Source: JAKOUY01 sp037045185 (GTDB lineage Bacteria > Actinomycetota > Acidimicrobiia > Acidimicrobiales > Ilumatobacteraceae). From it: a stretch of DNA of 64,000 nucleotides. The position numbers and the translations under genes were made by a program. Position 1 is the stretch's first letter. Each line of letters starts with the position of its first letter. Under the pieces are notes generated by a model. It was given only the letters and a program-made list of their open reading frames with translations, searched no databases and was not told where the DNA came from. This document shows, piece after piece, positions 16,492 to 24,641 of this stretch. The stretch spans positions 1 through 64,000 of the forward strand of contig JBAOHQ010000008.1 in assembly GCA_037045185.1 (NCBI GenBank), written 5' to 3'.

Positions 16492-17574
16492 TCAGACGTC
16501 GAGTTCGTCGCGGTGGCGGACCAGTTCGGTGAGCCGGTCGAGTGCGGGTGCGGTGCCGAGCACGACCAGCACGTCGCCGCTGCGTAGAGCATCTCCGGAT
16601 TCGTGCCAGCGGACCAGGTCACCCTGTCGGCGCAGACCGAGCAGATGGACGTGCTCGCACTGAGCTGCCACCTCGTGCAACGCCAGGCCCTCGGCAGTCG
16701 AGCCGGCGCCTACCTCGACCTCCTCGACGCGCATGTCCGTGCCGGCGATCGGCAGGACGCCGATGACCTCGGCATCGAGGGCCGTCGCCGCCAGGCTGGC
16801 GCCGACGCTTTCGTACACGGGGACCACATGGGATGCCCCAGCGCGTGTCAACCGGTCACGCCACCCGGTGTCGGTGACTCGCGTGACGATGCGGATCGAC
16901 GGCGCCAACGATCGGGCGGTGAGCGCGACGACCGCGTTCGAGGGGTCATCCAGGCTGGTGATCAAGGCGACGGCGCGGTGGATGCCGGCGCGGCGCAGCA
17001 TCGTGCCATCGCGGGCGTCTCCCGGTAGGAACACCGCCCCACTCGCCGCCACCGCCTCGGCCTTGGACGGATCGGTGTCCACCACAACGCAGGCTCGCCC
17101 GCCCCGCCGCGACGCCTCGACGGCCGCCCGTCCGACTCGGCCGAAGCCAGCCACCACGACATGGTCGTGCATCTGTTTGCGCATCCGGGCTCTCCTCGCC
17201 TCGCGTACGGCCGTTGACAACTCACGGGACAGGAACAGCGCGGTGATGCTCGCCGCGCTGTAGGCGAACACCGCAAACCCGCCGGCGATCACGCCGATCG
17301 TCCAGACTTTGGTGCCGGTGGTGAGTGGACGGGTCTCGCTGTAGCCCACCTGGCCCACCGTGATGACGGCCATGTAGACCGCGTCGAGCCAACCCCAGCC
17401 GTCGATGATCACGTATCCGGCGGCGGCGATCGAGACGATCGCGATTGCTGCCACGATCGGCCCGCGCAACTGCCGGGCGACCACGGCCAGCGGACCGCGG
17501 AGAGGCGACGTCGGCTCGAACACGTCGAATTCCGCGGCAGTTGACGACCCCGTCATTGGGCGCCGATGGTACAT
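16492..17574 (-). CDS. Potassium-channel-like protein with RCK (TrkA-N/TrkA-C) domains
   Basis: 360 residues. A hydrophobic helix (VAAIAIVSIAAAGYVIID), a pore loop (YMAVITVGQVGYSETRPLT) and a second helix (WTIGVIAGGFAVFAYSA) form a two-helix ion-channel module. An RCK/TrkA-N Rossmann domain follows (VVVAGFGRVGRA, VVVDTDPSKAEA, LPGDARDGTMLRRAGI, ALITSLDDPSN), then a TrkA-C domain (VEEVEVGAGSTAEGLALHEV). The filter position reads QVGYS where TVGYG is canonical, so selectivity may differ. Start ATG 17574 or ATG 17556; neither has a clear ribosome site. It is a single gene beside the tRNA. Confidence 0.87.
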   Translation of the reverse strand: MYHRRPMTGSSTAAEFDVFEPTSPLRGPLAVVARQLRGPIVAAIAIVSIAAAGYVIIDGWGWLDAVYMAVITVGQVGYSETRPLTTGTKVWTIGVIAGGFAVFAYSAASITALFLSRELSTAVREARRARMRKQMHDHVVVAGFGRVGRAAVEASRRGGRACVVVDTDPSKAEAVAASGAVFLPGDARDGTMLRRAGIHRAVALITSLDDPSNAVVALTARSLAPSIRIVTRVTDTGWRDRLTRAGASHVVPVYESVGASLAATALDAEVIGVLPIAGTDMRVEEVEVGAGSTAEGLALHEVAAQCEHVHLLGLRRQGDLVRWHESGDALRSGDVLVVLGTAPALDRLTELVRHRDELDV

Positions 17575-17690
17575 CGCGCCGACCGCGCTACCGCTGGACG
17601 TTGACAGGTCCTGATCTCGGTGTCGCCGAACCGGTGACGTGACACCTACAACACGTTCCGGTGACGCCGCATGATACCCCCACCGGTATA

Positions 17691-18092
17691 ATGACGAGTG
17701 TGTTGCGCCGGGTGCCTGGGCCGATTGCCGGCAGACGAGTCACGTCAGCCGGCGTAGCGATGCTGACGTTCACCGTTGTTGCGGCGGCGGGCCTGGTTGC
17801 CGGGTGTGGCGGTGGTTCCGGCGGGTCGAGCGGGGCACAACAGGCTGCGCCGGTGGTGGCCGGTCCACCCGGCAAGACGGTGTTCGCCCAGTCGTGCGCG
17901 CGTTGCCATGGGTACCGCGGCGAGCCGCTGCGCAGCGGGACGCCGGCGCTGACGCCGGCCAAGATCGCCGGTCAAGGTGACCAGGTGCTGGCCCTGCTGG
18001 TCCGCTCCGGCAAGGGCGACATGCCGGCCTTCGGCGCCCTCACCGATCAGCAGGTCGCCGATCTGATCGCCTACCTGAGGAGCATCACGTGA
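17691..18092 (+). CDS. Class I cytochrome c lipoprotein
   Basis: 133 residues from ATG 17691. A hydrophobic signal (TFTVVAAAGLVAGC) ends in a lipobox LVAGC, predicting a lipid-anchored extracytoplasmic protein, followed by a Gly/Ser linker. The haem site is CARCH near residue 67, and the axial Met is probably in KGDMPAFG near 112. The last helix (LTDQQVADLIAYLRS) is typical of small class I cytochromes c. It overlaps the next gene by four bases and probably forms an electron-transfer pair with that membrane protein. Confidence 0.88.
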   Translation: MTSVLRRVPGPIAGRRVTSAGVAMLTFTVVAAAGLVAGCGGGSGGSSGAQQAAPVVAGPPGKTVFAQSCARCHGYRGEPLRSGTPALTPAKIAGQGDQVLALLVRSGKGDMPAFGALTDQQVADLIAYLRSIT

Positions 18093-18580
18093 ACCTGCTC
18101 GCTGCGATTCCGTCCCACCCGTTGTTCGTGCACGTCCCCGTGGTGCTCGTGCCCTTGGCGGCGATCGGCGCCATCGCCATCGCCGTGCGCCCGAGATGGA
18201 TGGCGGCCTATGGATATCCGGTCGCCGGGCTGGCCGGCGTGGGCTTCGTCGGCGCGCTCATCGCCGCCCACACTGGTGAGGAGCTCGAGGAGTCGTACCA
18301 GGCGGCCGGACAGACCATCTCCCGACTCCTGCACGACCATGGCGAGCTCGGCGAGACCGCAGAGTCGCTCGCACTCGTCTTCTTCGTGCTGGCTGCTGCG
18401 TGGGTGGCCAGCGCCTGGTGGATCCGGCGGGGCAGTGCGGTGACCAACGGGCGCGCCGTGGGGTGGGTCGGGTTGGCGCTGCGGATCCTGGCGCCGTTGG
18501 CCGGCATCGCCACGACAGCGGTGATGATCGCCGCCGGCCACAACGGGGCGCGGGCCGTGTGGGACCAGGCGATCCGCTGA
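18089..18580 (+). CDS. DUF2231-type membrane protein (predicted haem-binding)
   Basis: 163 residues starting at GTG 18089, overlapping the cytochrome stop (GTGA). Four membrane helices are visible. The N-terminal SHPLFVHVPVVLVPLAAIG is the DUF2231 signature, with paired His residues on the first helix, and AAHTGEELEE and AAGHNGARAVWD supply further conserved His/Glu. Members are predicted to bind haem and pass electrons across the membrane. The coupled cytochrome c supports a role in a small respiratory branch, by inference. Confidence 0.85.
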   Translation: MNLLAAIPSHPLFVHVPVVLVPLAAIGAIAIAVRPRWMAAYGYPVAGLAGVGFVGALIAAHTGEELEESYQAAGQTISRLLHDHGELGETAESLALVFFVLAAAWVASAWWIRRGSAVTNGRAVGWVGLALRILAPLAGIATTAVMIAAGHNGARAVWDQAIR

Positions 18581-18585
18581 ACGCG

Positions 18586-18613
18586 CAACAGCCCGCTCCA
18601 GGGCGGGCTGTTG
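18586..18613 (+). terminator. Hairpin terminator after the DUF2231 gene
   Basis: Perfect 11-base inverted repeat CAACAGCCCGC / GCGGGCTGTTG with a six-base loop, six bases after the stop codon. It also lies just past the 3' end of the opposing tRNA-Asn, so it may act in both directions. Confidence 0.8.
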
Positions 18614-18615
18614 GG

Positions 18616-18691
18616 TGGCTCCGAGAGCAGGGCTCGAACCTGCGACCCGCTGATTAACAGTCAGCTGCTCTGCCAACTGAGCTATCTCGGA
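18616..18691 (-). tRNA. tRNA-Asn(GTT)
   Basis: Minus-strand cloverleaf: acceptor TCCGAGA/TCTCGGA, D arm GCTCAGTTGGCAGAGC, anticodon loop CTGTTAA (GTT), T arm GCAGGTTCGAGCCCTGC, discriminator G and encoded CCA at 18616-18618. Confidence 0.96.
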
Positions 18692-18757
18692 AGGCGGGCG
18701 TCAGGATAGCAACGCCCCCGCGAAAACTCATGCCGAATCGTGGGCCGGTGCGAAGGC

Positions 18758-20160
18758 TCAGCCCTCGTCGGCGAGGGCGACAACCTCGGCGAACCCGCTG
18801 TGCAGGCACTCCATCATCAGGTCCGGGTCGGTGACCGCGGCCGTGTCCAGGTGCACCCCGATGCAGCAGATCCCGTCGTAGCTCATCAGTGTCACGTTCA
18901 TCGACGAGCCGCTGGTGGGGCCGAAGGGGAAGATCCGCTCGATCTTGCTGCCTGCCAGATAGGCCGTCACTGGCGAGCCCGGCACGTTGCTGGCCAGGAA
19001 GTCGATCTTCTTCAGCATCGACCCGAGAACACCGCGAGGCATCAGGTTCAGCACGCCGGCGATGGACTCGGTGTGCGCCAGTGAGCGCTCGTGACGCATC
19101 TGCTGGCCGACCTCGTGGAGGGCCTGGACTCGCTCAGCCGGCTCGGTGATGCCGGCGGGGACGGCGAACCGTAGAACGGTGATGTGGTTGCCGCCCTCGT
19201 CGTCGGCGTCGGAGCGCAGGCTCACGGGCATGGCCACGCGCAACTCGTCGACGGGCGTGCCATGGGCCTCGTGGTAGCGGCGCAGCCCGCCGGTGATCCC
19301 GCCGAGGAAGGCGTCGTTCAGCGTCCCGCCCGCAGCGGCGCCGGCGCCGTGGAGCGCCTCGAGGGAGATTTCGATCGTGTCGTAGAAGGTGTCCATGCTG
19401 CGCTCGGTCATCACCGTGGACTTCGTGCTGAGCACCGGCATGACAACCCGGCCCACCGATTTGGCGGTCTCCACCGCGCCGCCCAGCGCCGTGGCGGGAT
19501 CTCGAATGGCCTGCGTCAGCGATGGGATCAGCGTAGGAGCGGTGCGGGTGACGACGTTGCGGGCGGTCCGCAGGTCGTGATCGAGGATGTCCCCGACGGC
19601 GGAACGCAGCATGGACCACGCGCCGGTGGCTGCCCGGGCGCGGGCCGGGGTCTCGGTTGCCGCGGGGTCGCCGACCTTCGGGCTGTTCGGGGCGAAGTCG
19701 AACAGGTGCATGGCCAACTGCACGGCCCCGATGCCGTCGGTAACCACGTGGTGGGTCTTCATCAGCAACGCCGCGCCACCGCCATCGAGCCCGTCCACCA
19801 GGGTGAACTCCCACAGCGGCCTGGCCCGGTCGAAGGGGACGGCGGCGAGGGACCTGGCCAGATCGAGCAGGTCGCGGGTGGTGCCCTTGCCGGGCGCGCC
19901 GGCACGCGCCGCAGGTGGTAGTCGAGGTCGACGTGGTCGACGTCCTCCCAGCGCAGCGAGTTCGGTCGCATGGGCACGGGGACGACGCGCTGGCGGAGTG
20001 ATTCGACTCGATCGATGAGGTGGCGCACTCGCTGCTGGGTGGCTTTCCAGCGTGGGGCTCTGGCCAGCATGGCCACGCCCATGATGGTGGAGCGCAGCAT
20101 GGGGTCGGCCTCGACGGTCCACATGATGGTGTCGGTCTGGCTCAGGTAGCGGCGGGTCAT
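18758..20160 (-). CDS. Wax ester synthase/diacylglycerol acyltransferase family protein, one frameshift
   Basis: About 466 residues if one frame change near 19905 is corrected. The start frame reads MTRRYLSQTDTIMWTVEADP from ATG 20160 to LDYHLRRVPA; the remainder is in the next frame from GKGTTRDLLDLARSLAAVPF. The acyltransferase motif HHVVTDG is intact, as are the later TLNDAFLGG and PGSPVTAYLAG segments of the WS/DGAT family. These enzymes make wax esters or triacylglycerol from acyl-CoA at the membrane. The well-kept halves suggest a sequencing indel or very recent mutation. It follows the cytochrome c gene by one base. Confidence 0.85.
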
Positions 20161-20161
20161 G

Positions 20162-20560
20162 TCAGCCCTTCAAGGCTTCGATGAGCGCGACGAGTTGAGC
20201 GACCTTCTCGGCGGACAGTGAGTTGGCCGGCATCTTTAACTGAAAGCCGTCCACCTGCTGCGACTGCGGATCGGTGATCGCCCTGGTCAGGTAGTCGGCG
20301 TCGGCCGTGACCGTGGTGCCGTCGTTGAGTTTCACCGTGGAGCCGGCGAGGCCGATCAACCTCGGTCCAGTGCCGCCCTGAAACGCGGTGCCGTGGCACG
20401 CGCCACAGCCGTTGGACCGATAGACACCTTCGCCGTCACCGGCCGGGCCGGTGAACCTAGTCGGGGTGGAGTCGCTGTCGGCGCCGCAGGCCGCCACTGC
20501 GCCGAGGGAGCCGAGCAGCAGCGGGAGGCAGACCAGCCAGCCTGTTCGTCTGTGGATCAT
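20162..20560 (-). CDS. Cytochrome c lipoprotein, second type
   Basis: 132 residues. Signal WLVCLPLLLGSLGAVAAC carries a lipobox (AVAAC), so it is lipid-anchored outside the membrane. The haem site is CGACH near residue 53, followed by a long inserted strand region with GTTVTADADYLTRAITDP, and the axial Met is in LKMPANSLS. TADADYL-x-R-A-I-x-D-P is the pattern of cytochrome c domains fused to cytochrome oxidase subunit II, so it may donate electrons to a terminal oxidase. Its TGA is one base from the start of the acyltransferase gene. Confidence 0.87.
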   Translation of the reverse strand: MIHRRTGWLVCLPLLLGSLGAVAACGADSDSTPTRFTGPAGDGEGVYRSNGCGACHGTAFQGGTGPRLIGLAGSTVKLNDGTTVTADADYLTRAITDPQSQQVDGFQLKMPANSLSAEKVAQLVALIEALKG

Positions 20561-20569
20561 CGCGCTCGA

Positions 20570-20866
20570 TCAGTGATCGTGCTGGTGGTCCGACTCGTCC
20601 TCACCCTGCTCGATGGCGTCGAGGAAGGCGTCGACGTCGTCGTCTTCGCCGCCGACCAACCAGATGACCAGACCGTCGGCTTCGCCCTCGCCGCCCTCGC
20701 CGTCGTCGCTGTCATCGTCCTGCCACGGCAGGATGCCCTCGACGCTGTACCGATCGACGGTGATGTCGTCGTCGTCGGTCTCGTTCACCGGGGCGACGAT
20801 GGCCATCTCGACCTCGGCGTCCTGCGGCTGGTCCTTGAGCATGTCAATCAGTTCGCTGACTCGCAT
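20570..20866 (-). CDS. Acidic 98-residue protein, unknown
   Basis: Starts MRVSELIDMLKDQPQDAEVEMAIV; a helix then a strand, resembling small proteins that open with a SELIxxLxxxxPDAEV motif. The middle and C-terminal parts are extremely acidic (DDDSDDGEGGEGEADG and EDESDHQHDH), with a His-rich tail that could bind metal. Asp/Glu exceed a third of the residues. ATG 20866 is preceded by AGAAAGGCA on the minus strand. No enzyme motif. It heads a minus-strand run with the cytochrome c and acyltransferase genes. Confidence 0.7.
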   Translation of the reverse strand: MRVSELIDMLKDQPQDAEVEMAIVAPVNETDDDDITVDRYSVEGILPWQDDDSDDGEGGEGEADGLVIWLVGGEDDDVDAFLDAIEQGEDESDHQHDH

Positions 20867-20905
20867 GGTGCTGCCTTTCTGGTCGTACCCGTACCGTAGC
20901 GCTCG

Positions 20906-21487
20906 CTAGCTCTCGTCGAGCCACCGTTCGGCGTGTTCCAGGAGAAACAGGCTGACGTCACGGCACAGGTCGAGCGTGTCGCAGAACCGCTTCTCGTTGG
21001 GGATGTAGACGTCGGCCAGATCGACGCTGAGCCGGCTGACGAGCGACAGGCTGCGCTCCGGGGCGTCGGTGACGCTGTGGAAGCTGTCGATCGCCGACAC
21101 CTCGACGGGCAGCTCCATTCCGCCGATGCCGGCGAGGTCGGTGGCCAGCACGAGCAGGTCCGGCGGGTGGGGCAGCGGCGGCAACGTCCAGGTGAACAGC
21201 AGCGGGAAGGAGTAGTCAGACGGCGGATCGGCGTCGGGGTCGTCCTGCTTCATCACCTCGTCCTCGAACGACAGCATCGTCCGCGGGTCGACCTCCAATG
21301 AGAGGTGCAGGTCGATGGGGCCGCTACAGGCCTCTTCGGGGTGCAGATCCACTTCCCACAGCTGGCGCAGCGAGTAGGTCTCGACGAAGTGCCGTTCGTC
21401 GTGGACGTGGAAGCCGTGGTCTTCGGCGTGGCCCTTCAGGTCGGCGACGAACCCTGCAACATCGATGACGGCCACGGAGCCCGACAC
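20906..21487 (-). CDS. Conserved-looking soluble protein, unknown
   Basis: 193 residues, acidic, with no membrane span. The N-terminal half has VADLKGHAEDHGFHVHDERHF and VDLHPEEACSGPIDLHLSLEVDPRT; the C-terminal half has DAPERSLSLVSRLSVDLADV and ends in a helix LFLLEHAERWLDES. Alternating strands and conserved Trp/His suggest a small alpha-beta protein. I do not recognise a family. It is divergent from the inositol-phosphatase gene, and the two starts overlap or nearly so, implying shared or facing promoters. Confidence 0.68.
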   Translation of the reverse strand: MSGSVAVIDVAGFVADLKGHAEDHGFHVHDERHFVETYSLRQLWEVDLHPEEACSGPIDLHLSLEVDPRTMLSFEDEVMKQDDPDADPPSDYSFPLLFTWTLPPLPHPPDLLVLATDLAGIGGMELPVEVSAIDSFHSVTDAPERSLSLVSRLSVDLADVYIPNEKRFCDTLDLCRDVSLFLLEHAERWLDES

Positions 21488-21500
21488 TACCGTGTGCCCG

Positions 21501-22275
21501 GTGAATCACGACGGGTGGTTGCCGCTGCTGCACGAGACCGCCGATGCGGTGGCCGCAGCGATGCGTGGGGTCACCGACTTCGGCCCGTCAGGCCAACGGT
21601 CGGGGCAGTACGCGCTGGATCTGGTGGCCGACGAGGCGGCGCTGTCCACGCTGCGCCGGGCGGGTGTCAGCATCATGAGCGAGGAAAGCGGCTTCGAGCG
21701 CGGCCGCCTCGATGCGGTGGTCGTGGTGGATCCCATCGACGGCAGCACCAACGCCAGCCGTGGCATCCCGTACTTCGCCACCTCGCTGGCCGTCGTGGAG
21801 GATGGCTCGGTCACCGCCGCGCTGGTGGTCAACCAGGCGACGGGGGAGACGTACACCGCCTCGCTCGGAGGGGGAGCGTGGTGCGATGGCCGGCGCCTGG
21901 CGGCATCGGGCTGCGAGCTCCCCTGGGCGGTCGCTGGTCGCGCTCAACGGGGTGCCGTCGCGACACCTCGAGTGGGCGCAGTGCCGGATGTTCGGTGCGG
22001 CGGCGCTCGACCTGTGTCGGGTGGCGGCGGGCCTCATCGACGCCTATGTCGACTGCGACACCGAGGCCCACGGCCCCTGGGACTACCTCGGCGGATACCT
22101 CATCTGCCGTGAAGCCGGCGCCGACGTGGTCGACGCCTTCGACCGTGATCTGATCACCGTGGACCACACCCATCGCCGCACCCCCGTGGCCGCCGCCACC
22201 CCAGAACTACTGGCCTGGTTCGCCGCCGCCCGCCGCCCACCCACCCCACCCACCCCACGCACCGCCACTCCGTGA
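21501..22275 (+). CDS. Inositol monophosphatase family protein, one frameshift
   Basis: About 257 residues. Motif 1 is DPIDGST (VVVVDPIDGSTNASRG) and a preceding EES supplies metal ligands, typical of Mg-dependent Li-sensitive phosphatases acting on inositol phosphate, fructose bisphosphate or PAP. Near 21915-21935 the frame changes by one base; the rest reads LVALNGVPSRHLEWAQCRMF, then AAALDLCRVAAGLIDAYVDC and HGPWDYLGGYLICREAGA. The second metal motif (WDYLGG, where W-D is canonical) is intact, so the corrected protein looks functional. The start could be ATG 21465 or GTG 21501. Pro-rich tail. Confidence 0.82.
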
Positions 22276-22361
22276 GCCCCCGGCGGCTGGCAGCGGCCCC
22301 ACGCTCACGGAAATTCCATTTCGTGAGCCCTCGGCGGCTGGGAGCGGCTCGGCGCTCACGG
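22271..22361 (+). repeat. Two tandem palindromic units (51-base period)
   Basis: Two ~40-base units (22271-22310 and 22322-22361) share CGTGAGCC-CGGCGGCTGG-AGCGGC and each begins CGTGAGC and ends GCTCACG, so each folds into a hairpin. They lie between the phosphatase stop and the tRNA-Val promoter and could act as terminators or be a REP-like element. Confidence 0.65.
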
Positions 22362-22404
22362 ATGTGGGTCGGGGTGGGCGGGTAGGCTGTCGGCCCCGCA
22401 CTGC

Positions 22405-22480
22405 GGGCGTATAGCTCAGTTGGTAGAGCACCGCCCTTACAAGGCGATGGTCGGGGGTTCGAGTCCCTCTGCGCCCACCA
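22405..22480 (+). tRNA. tRNA-Val(TAC)
   Basis: Acceptor GGGCGTA/TGCGCCC, D arm GCTCAGTTGGTAGAGC, anticodon loop CTTACAA, T arm GGGGGTTCGAGTCCCTC, encoded CCA at 22478-22480. A -10-like TAGGCT lies at about 22383. The serine recombinase remnant abuts its 3' end, marking it as a likely attachment site. Confidence 0.96.
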
Positions 22481-23318
22481 ACAACGTCATGTTCGAACCC
22501 CCGACGACCGCAAGGTTGTCGGGGGTTCTTGCGTCCTGGGTCTTTCGACCGTCCCATGCCGCTGCCCTGTGAAGGCGCGCCGCCTCCTCGATGGCCCATT
22601 GTGCGGAGAGGCGCGCCCACGACCTATCGATGGCCTCCGACTGTTCGGCGGTGAGCTCTGTTGCATCGACTCGTTCGACGACGGTGCTGACCATCGGCTC
22701 GCTCAGCAGCAGGTCGAAGGGCTCGGCGTATTCGTGCACGACTTCACCCAGGTCGTCGATGTAGAGCTTTTCGAAGATCGATTGGTTGAGCAGGCGGCGC
22801 TCTGTGGCGGTGGCACGCATGTAGGCACCGTGCCAGTTGCTGGCCAGGGTGACGGCCTGCTCAAGGTTGGCCTCTACCAGATCAAATTCGGCTGACATCG
22901 CACCCATCCGCTCGTGAGCCACGTGCAGTTCGCTACTGATGCGTGTCTGCTCGCGCTTCATCAGGTCCAGTGGAATCGCGCCGGCGTAGTACCCATCGAG
23001 GAGCTTGTTGCGTTCGTCCTCCAGCCTGCGGATGCGCCGGGCCTGCGCTTCACGTTCCTTCGTCGGCGAATGCACGACCCTCGGTAAGTTCGGCGAGAAG
23101 CACCGATCGGATGTGCTGAAGCAACTCGGCGGAGGGCTGCACCTCTCTGTAGTGATCCTCAACCTTCGACTCGACTAGGCCGATGAGCACAGCCTTCTGG
23201 AGGCAGGCGTTCGTCTTCTTCTGTCGACCGAGGCACACGAAGTATTCGTAGACCTTTCCGCGCCGACCCTTGTTCTTCGAGACGATTAGGCGTGAACCAC
23301 ATGTGCCGCAGTAGACGA
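22437..23318 (-). pseudogene. Large serine recombinase C-terminal remnant
   Basis: The minus strand keeps the recombinase zinc ribbon (LVYCGTCGSRLIVSKNKGRR, VCLGRQKKTNAC) and, after a one-base frame change near 23060, the long coiled-coil region (EREAQARRIRRLEDERNKLL). The catalytic resolvase domain is absent: an IS256-like element begins at about 23318. The frame stays open into the tRNA-Val 3' end (finishing VGAEGLEPPTIAL, a translation of tRNA sequence), so the native stop is lost. Its position beside tRNA-Val suggests it integrated the island into this tRNA. Confidence 0.78.
22496..22527 (+). terminator. Hairpin downstream of tRNA-Val
   Basis: 14-base near-perfect inverted repeat AACCCCCGACGACC / GGTTGTCGGGGGTT with a GCAA tetraloop, 16 bases after the tRNA CCA; TTCTTGCG follows. 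Probable intrinsic terminator for the tRNA, and it also lies in the recombinase tail on the other strand. Confidence 0.7.
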
Positions 23319-24281
23319 GGTTGTCCCGGGTTCTGTTGAAGTGAGGTGGTGATCCCTCCCCGGGCCTTGCCGTTGCTGGCATGGTTCGGGGGTCCTGCAA
23401 GACACCTGAACAAGGAGAGGGATCACCGTGAAGAAGAAGGTACCTGTCGTGAAGTTCACGACCCCGCACGCGGCCGCGGAGCTGGCCGAGTTGCCGTTGG
23501 AAGCAACTGTCGCGATGGCTGATGTCGCCGCGGCGATGAGAGAAGGGCTGCTGGCGTTCTCGACGGCGGCCGGGTTGGTGGTGATGCGTCAGATGCTCGA
23601 CGCCGAGCTCGCTGGGATCGTCGGCGCGAAACACGCCAAGCTCAGCGAGCGGGTCGGGAACTGGCATGGCACGACGAAGGGTCAGGTCGTGCTCGGCGCC
23701 CGCAAGATCAGCGTGGAACGACCGCGTGGCCGCTACGTCGATGGCGGCGAAGTCGAGCTCGACACGTGGTCGACGTTCGCCTCGGAGGATCTCCTGCGCC
23801 AGGTTGTTGTCGAGCGGATGCTCGCCGGTGTCGCCACCAGACGTCATGTCGAAGTCGCCGAACCGGTCGGCCAGACAGGGACGGCGGTGTCGAAGTCGGC
23901 GGTGTCACGCCGGTTCGTCGCCGCGACGACCGCTGCGGTCGCGGAGCTGCTCGAAGCGGACCTGTCGACGTTGCAGACGGCGGTGTTGATGATCGACGGG
24001 CTCAACGTGGCCGGCGAGATGATCGTCGTCGCGCTGATCATCACCGCCGACGGCACGAAGGTGCCCGTCGGGTTGCGGTTGGGTGACACCGAGAACACCG
24101 TCGTCGTCAAGGACTTGCTCGCCGATCTTGTCGCTCGCGGGTTGCGCTACGAGCACGGGATCCTTGCGGTGCTCGACGGCTCGAAAGCGTTGCGGTCCAC
24201 GATCGCCAAGGTGTTCGGCGCCAAGGCCCTGGTCCAGCGCTGCACCTTGCACAAGAGACGCAACGTCACCGACTACTTGCC
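23318..24281 (+). mobile_element. IS256-family element, copy 1, 3' part lost
   Basis: The left end shares TGTTGAAGTGAGGTGGTGATC and the ~90-base leader with copy 2 at 32839. Only the first ~285 codons of transposase are present before an IS3-family element takes over at 24282. The right end is not found in the window. Confidence 0.8.
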
Positions 24282-24283
24282 TG
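23428..24283 (+). pseudogene. IS256-family transposase, truncated
   Basis: GTG 23428 opens the same protein as the intact copy at 32948, roughly 80% alike by eye. Conserved blocks include ERVGNWHGTT, VMLA-type helices, the first DDE Asp in VLMIDGLNVAGEM, the second in LAVLDGSKAL, and QRCTLHKRRNVTDYL, where similarity stops. The last catalytic Glu and the C-terminal domain are gone because an IS3-family element interrupts the gene at 24282. It cannot transpose itself. Confidence 0.85.
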
Positions 24284-24344
24284 AACGTGACCCGGTTTCT
24301 TGGACACCTGATTACGCGGGAGACCGTGTAGGAAGGAGGCCCTG

Positions 24345-24641
24345 ATGGGTCGTCCAAGCAAGTATCCGGACATGTTTCGTCGGGACGCGCTCGAGTTGGT
24401 GAAGAACTCGGGGCGCCCGATCGCGGAGGTGGCGCGCTCGTTGGGGATCAGCGAGGGGACGTTGTGGAACTGGGTCAAGCAGGCCCGTGACGCGACGCAG
24501 CGGGCGGCTGATCCGGACGAGTTGACGGAGTCCGAGCGTGACGAGTTGCGCCGGTTGCGTCGGCAGGTGATCGAGTTGGAGACCGACACCGAGATCCTGC
24601 GTCGGGCGGCCGCATATTTTGCCCGAGAGACGATGAGGTGA
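24345..24641 (+). CDS. IS3-family transposase OrfA (copy A)
   Basis: 98-residue HTH protein: MGRPSKYPDMFRRDALELVK with GRPIAEVARSLGISEGTLWNWVKQ as the helix-turn-helix, then a leucine-rich coiled coil (ELRRLRRQVIELETDTEILRRAAAYF). In IS3 elements OrfA binds the terminal repeats and multimerises with the OrfAB product. A GGAGG site precedes ATG 24345. Its stop overlaps the OrfB start as GTGA. It differs from copy B by Lys versus Arg at residue 6. Confidence 0.9.
   Translation: MGRPSKYPDMFRRDALELVKNSGRPIAEVARSLGISEGTLWNWVKQARDATQRAADPDELTESERDELRRLRRQVIELETDTEILRRAAAYFARETMR

Noticed and set aside
22437..22480. Recombinase C-terminus reading VGAEGLEPPTIAL
   Set aside because: This is the translation of the tRNA-Val 3' half, a common artefact, not native protein.
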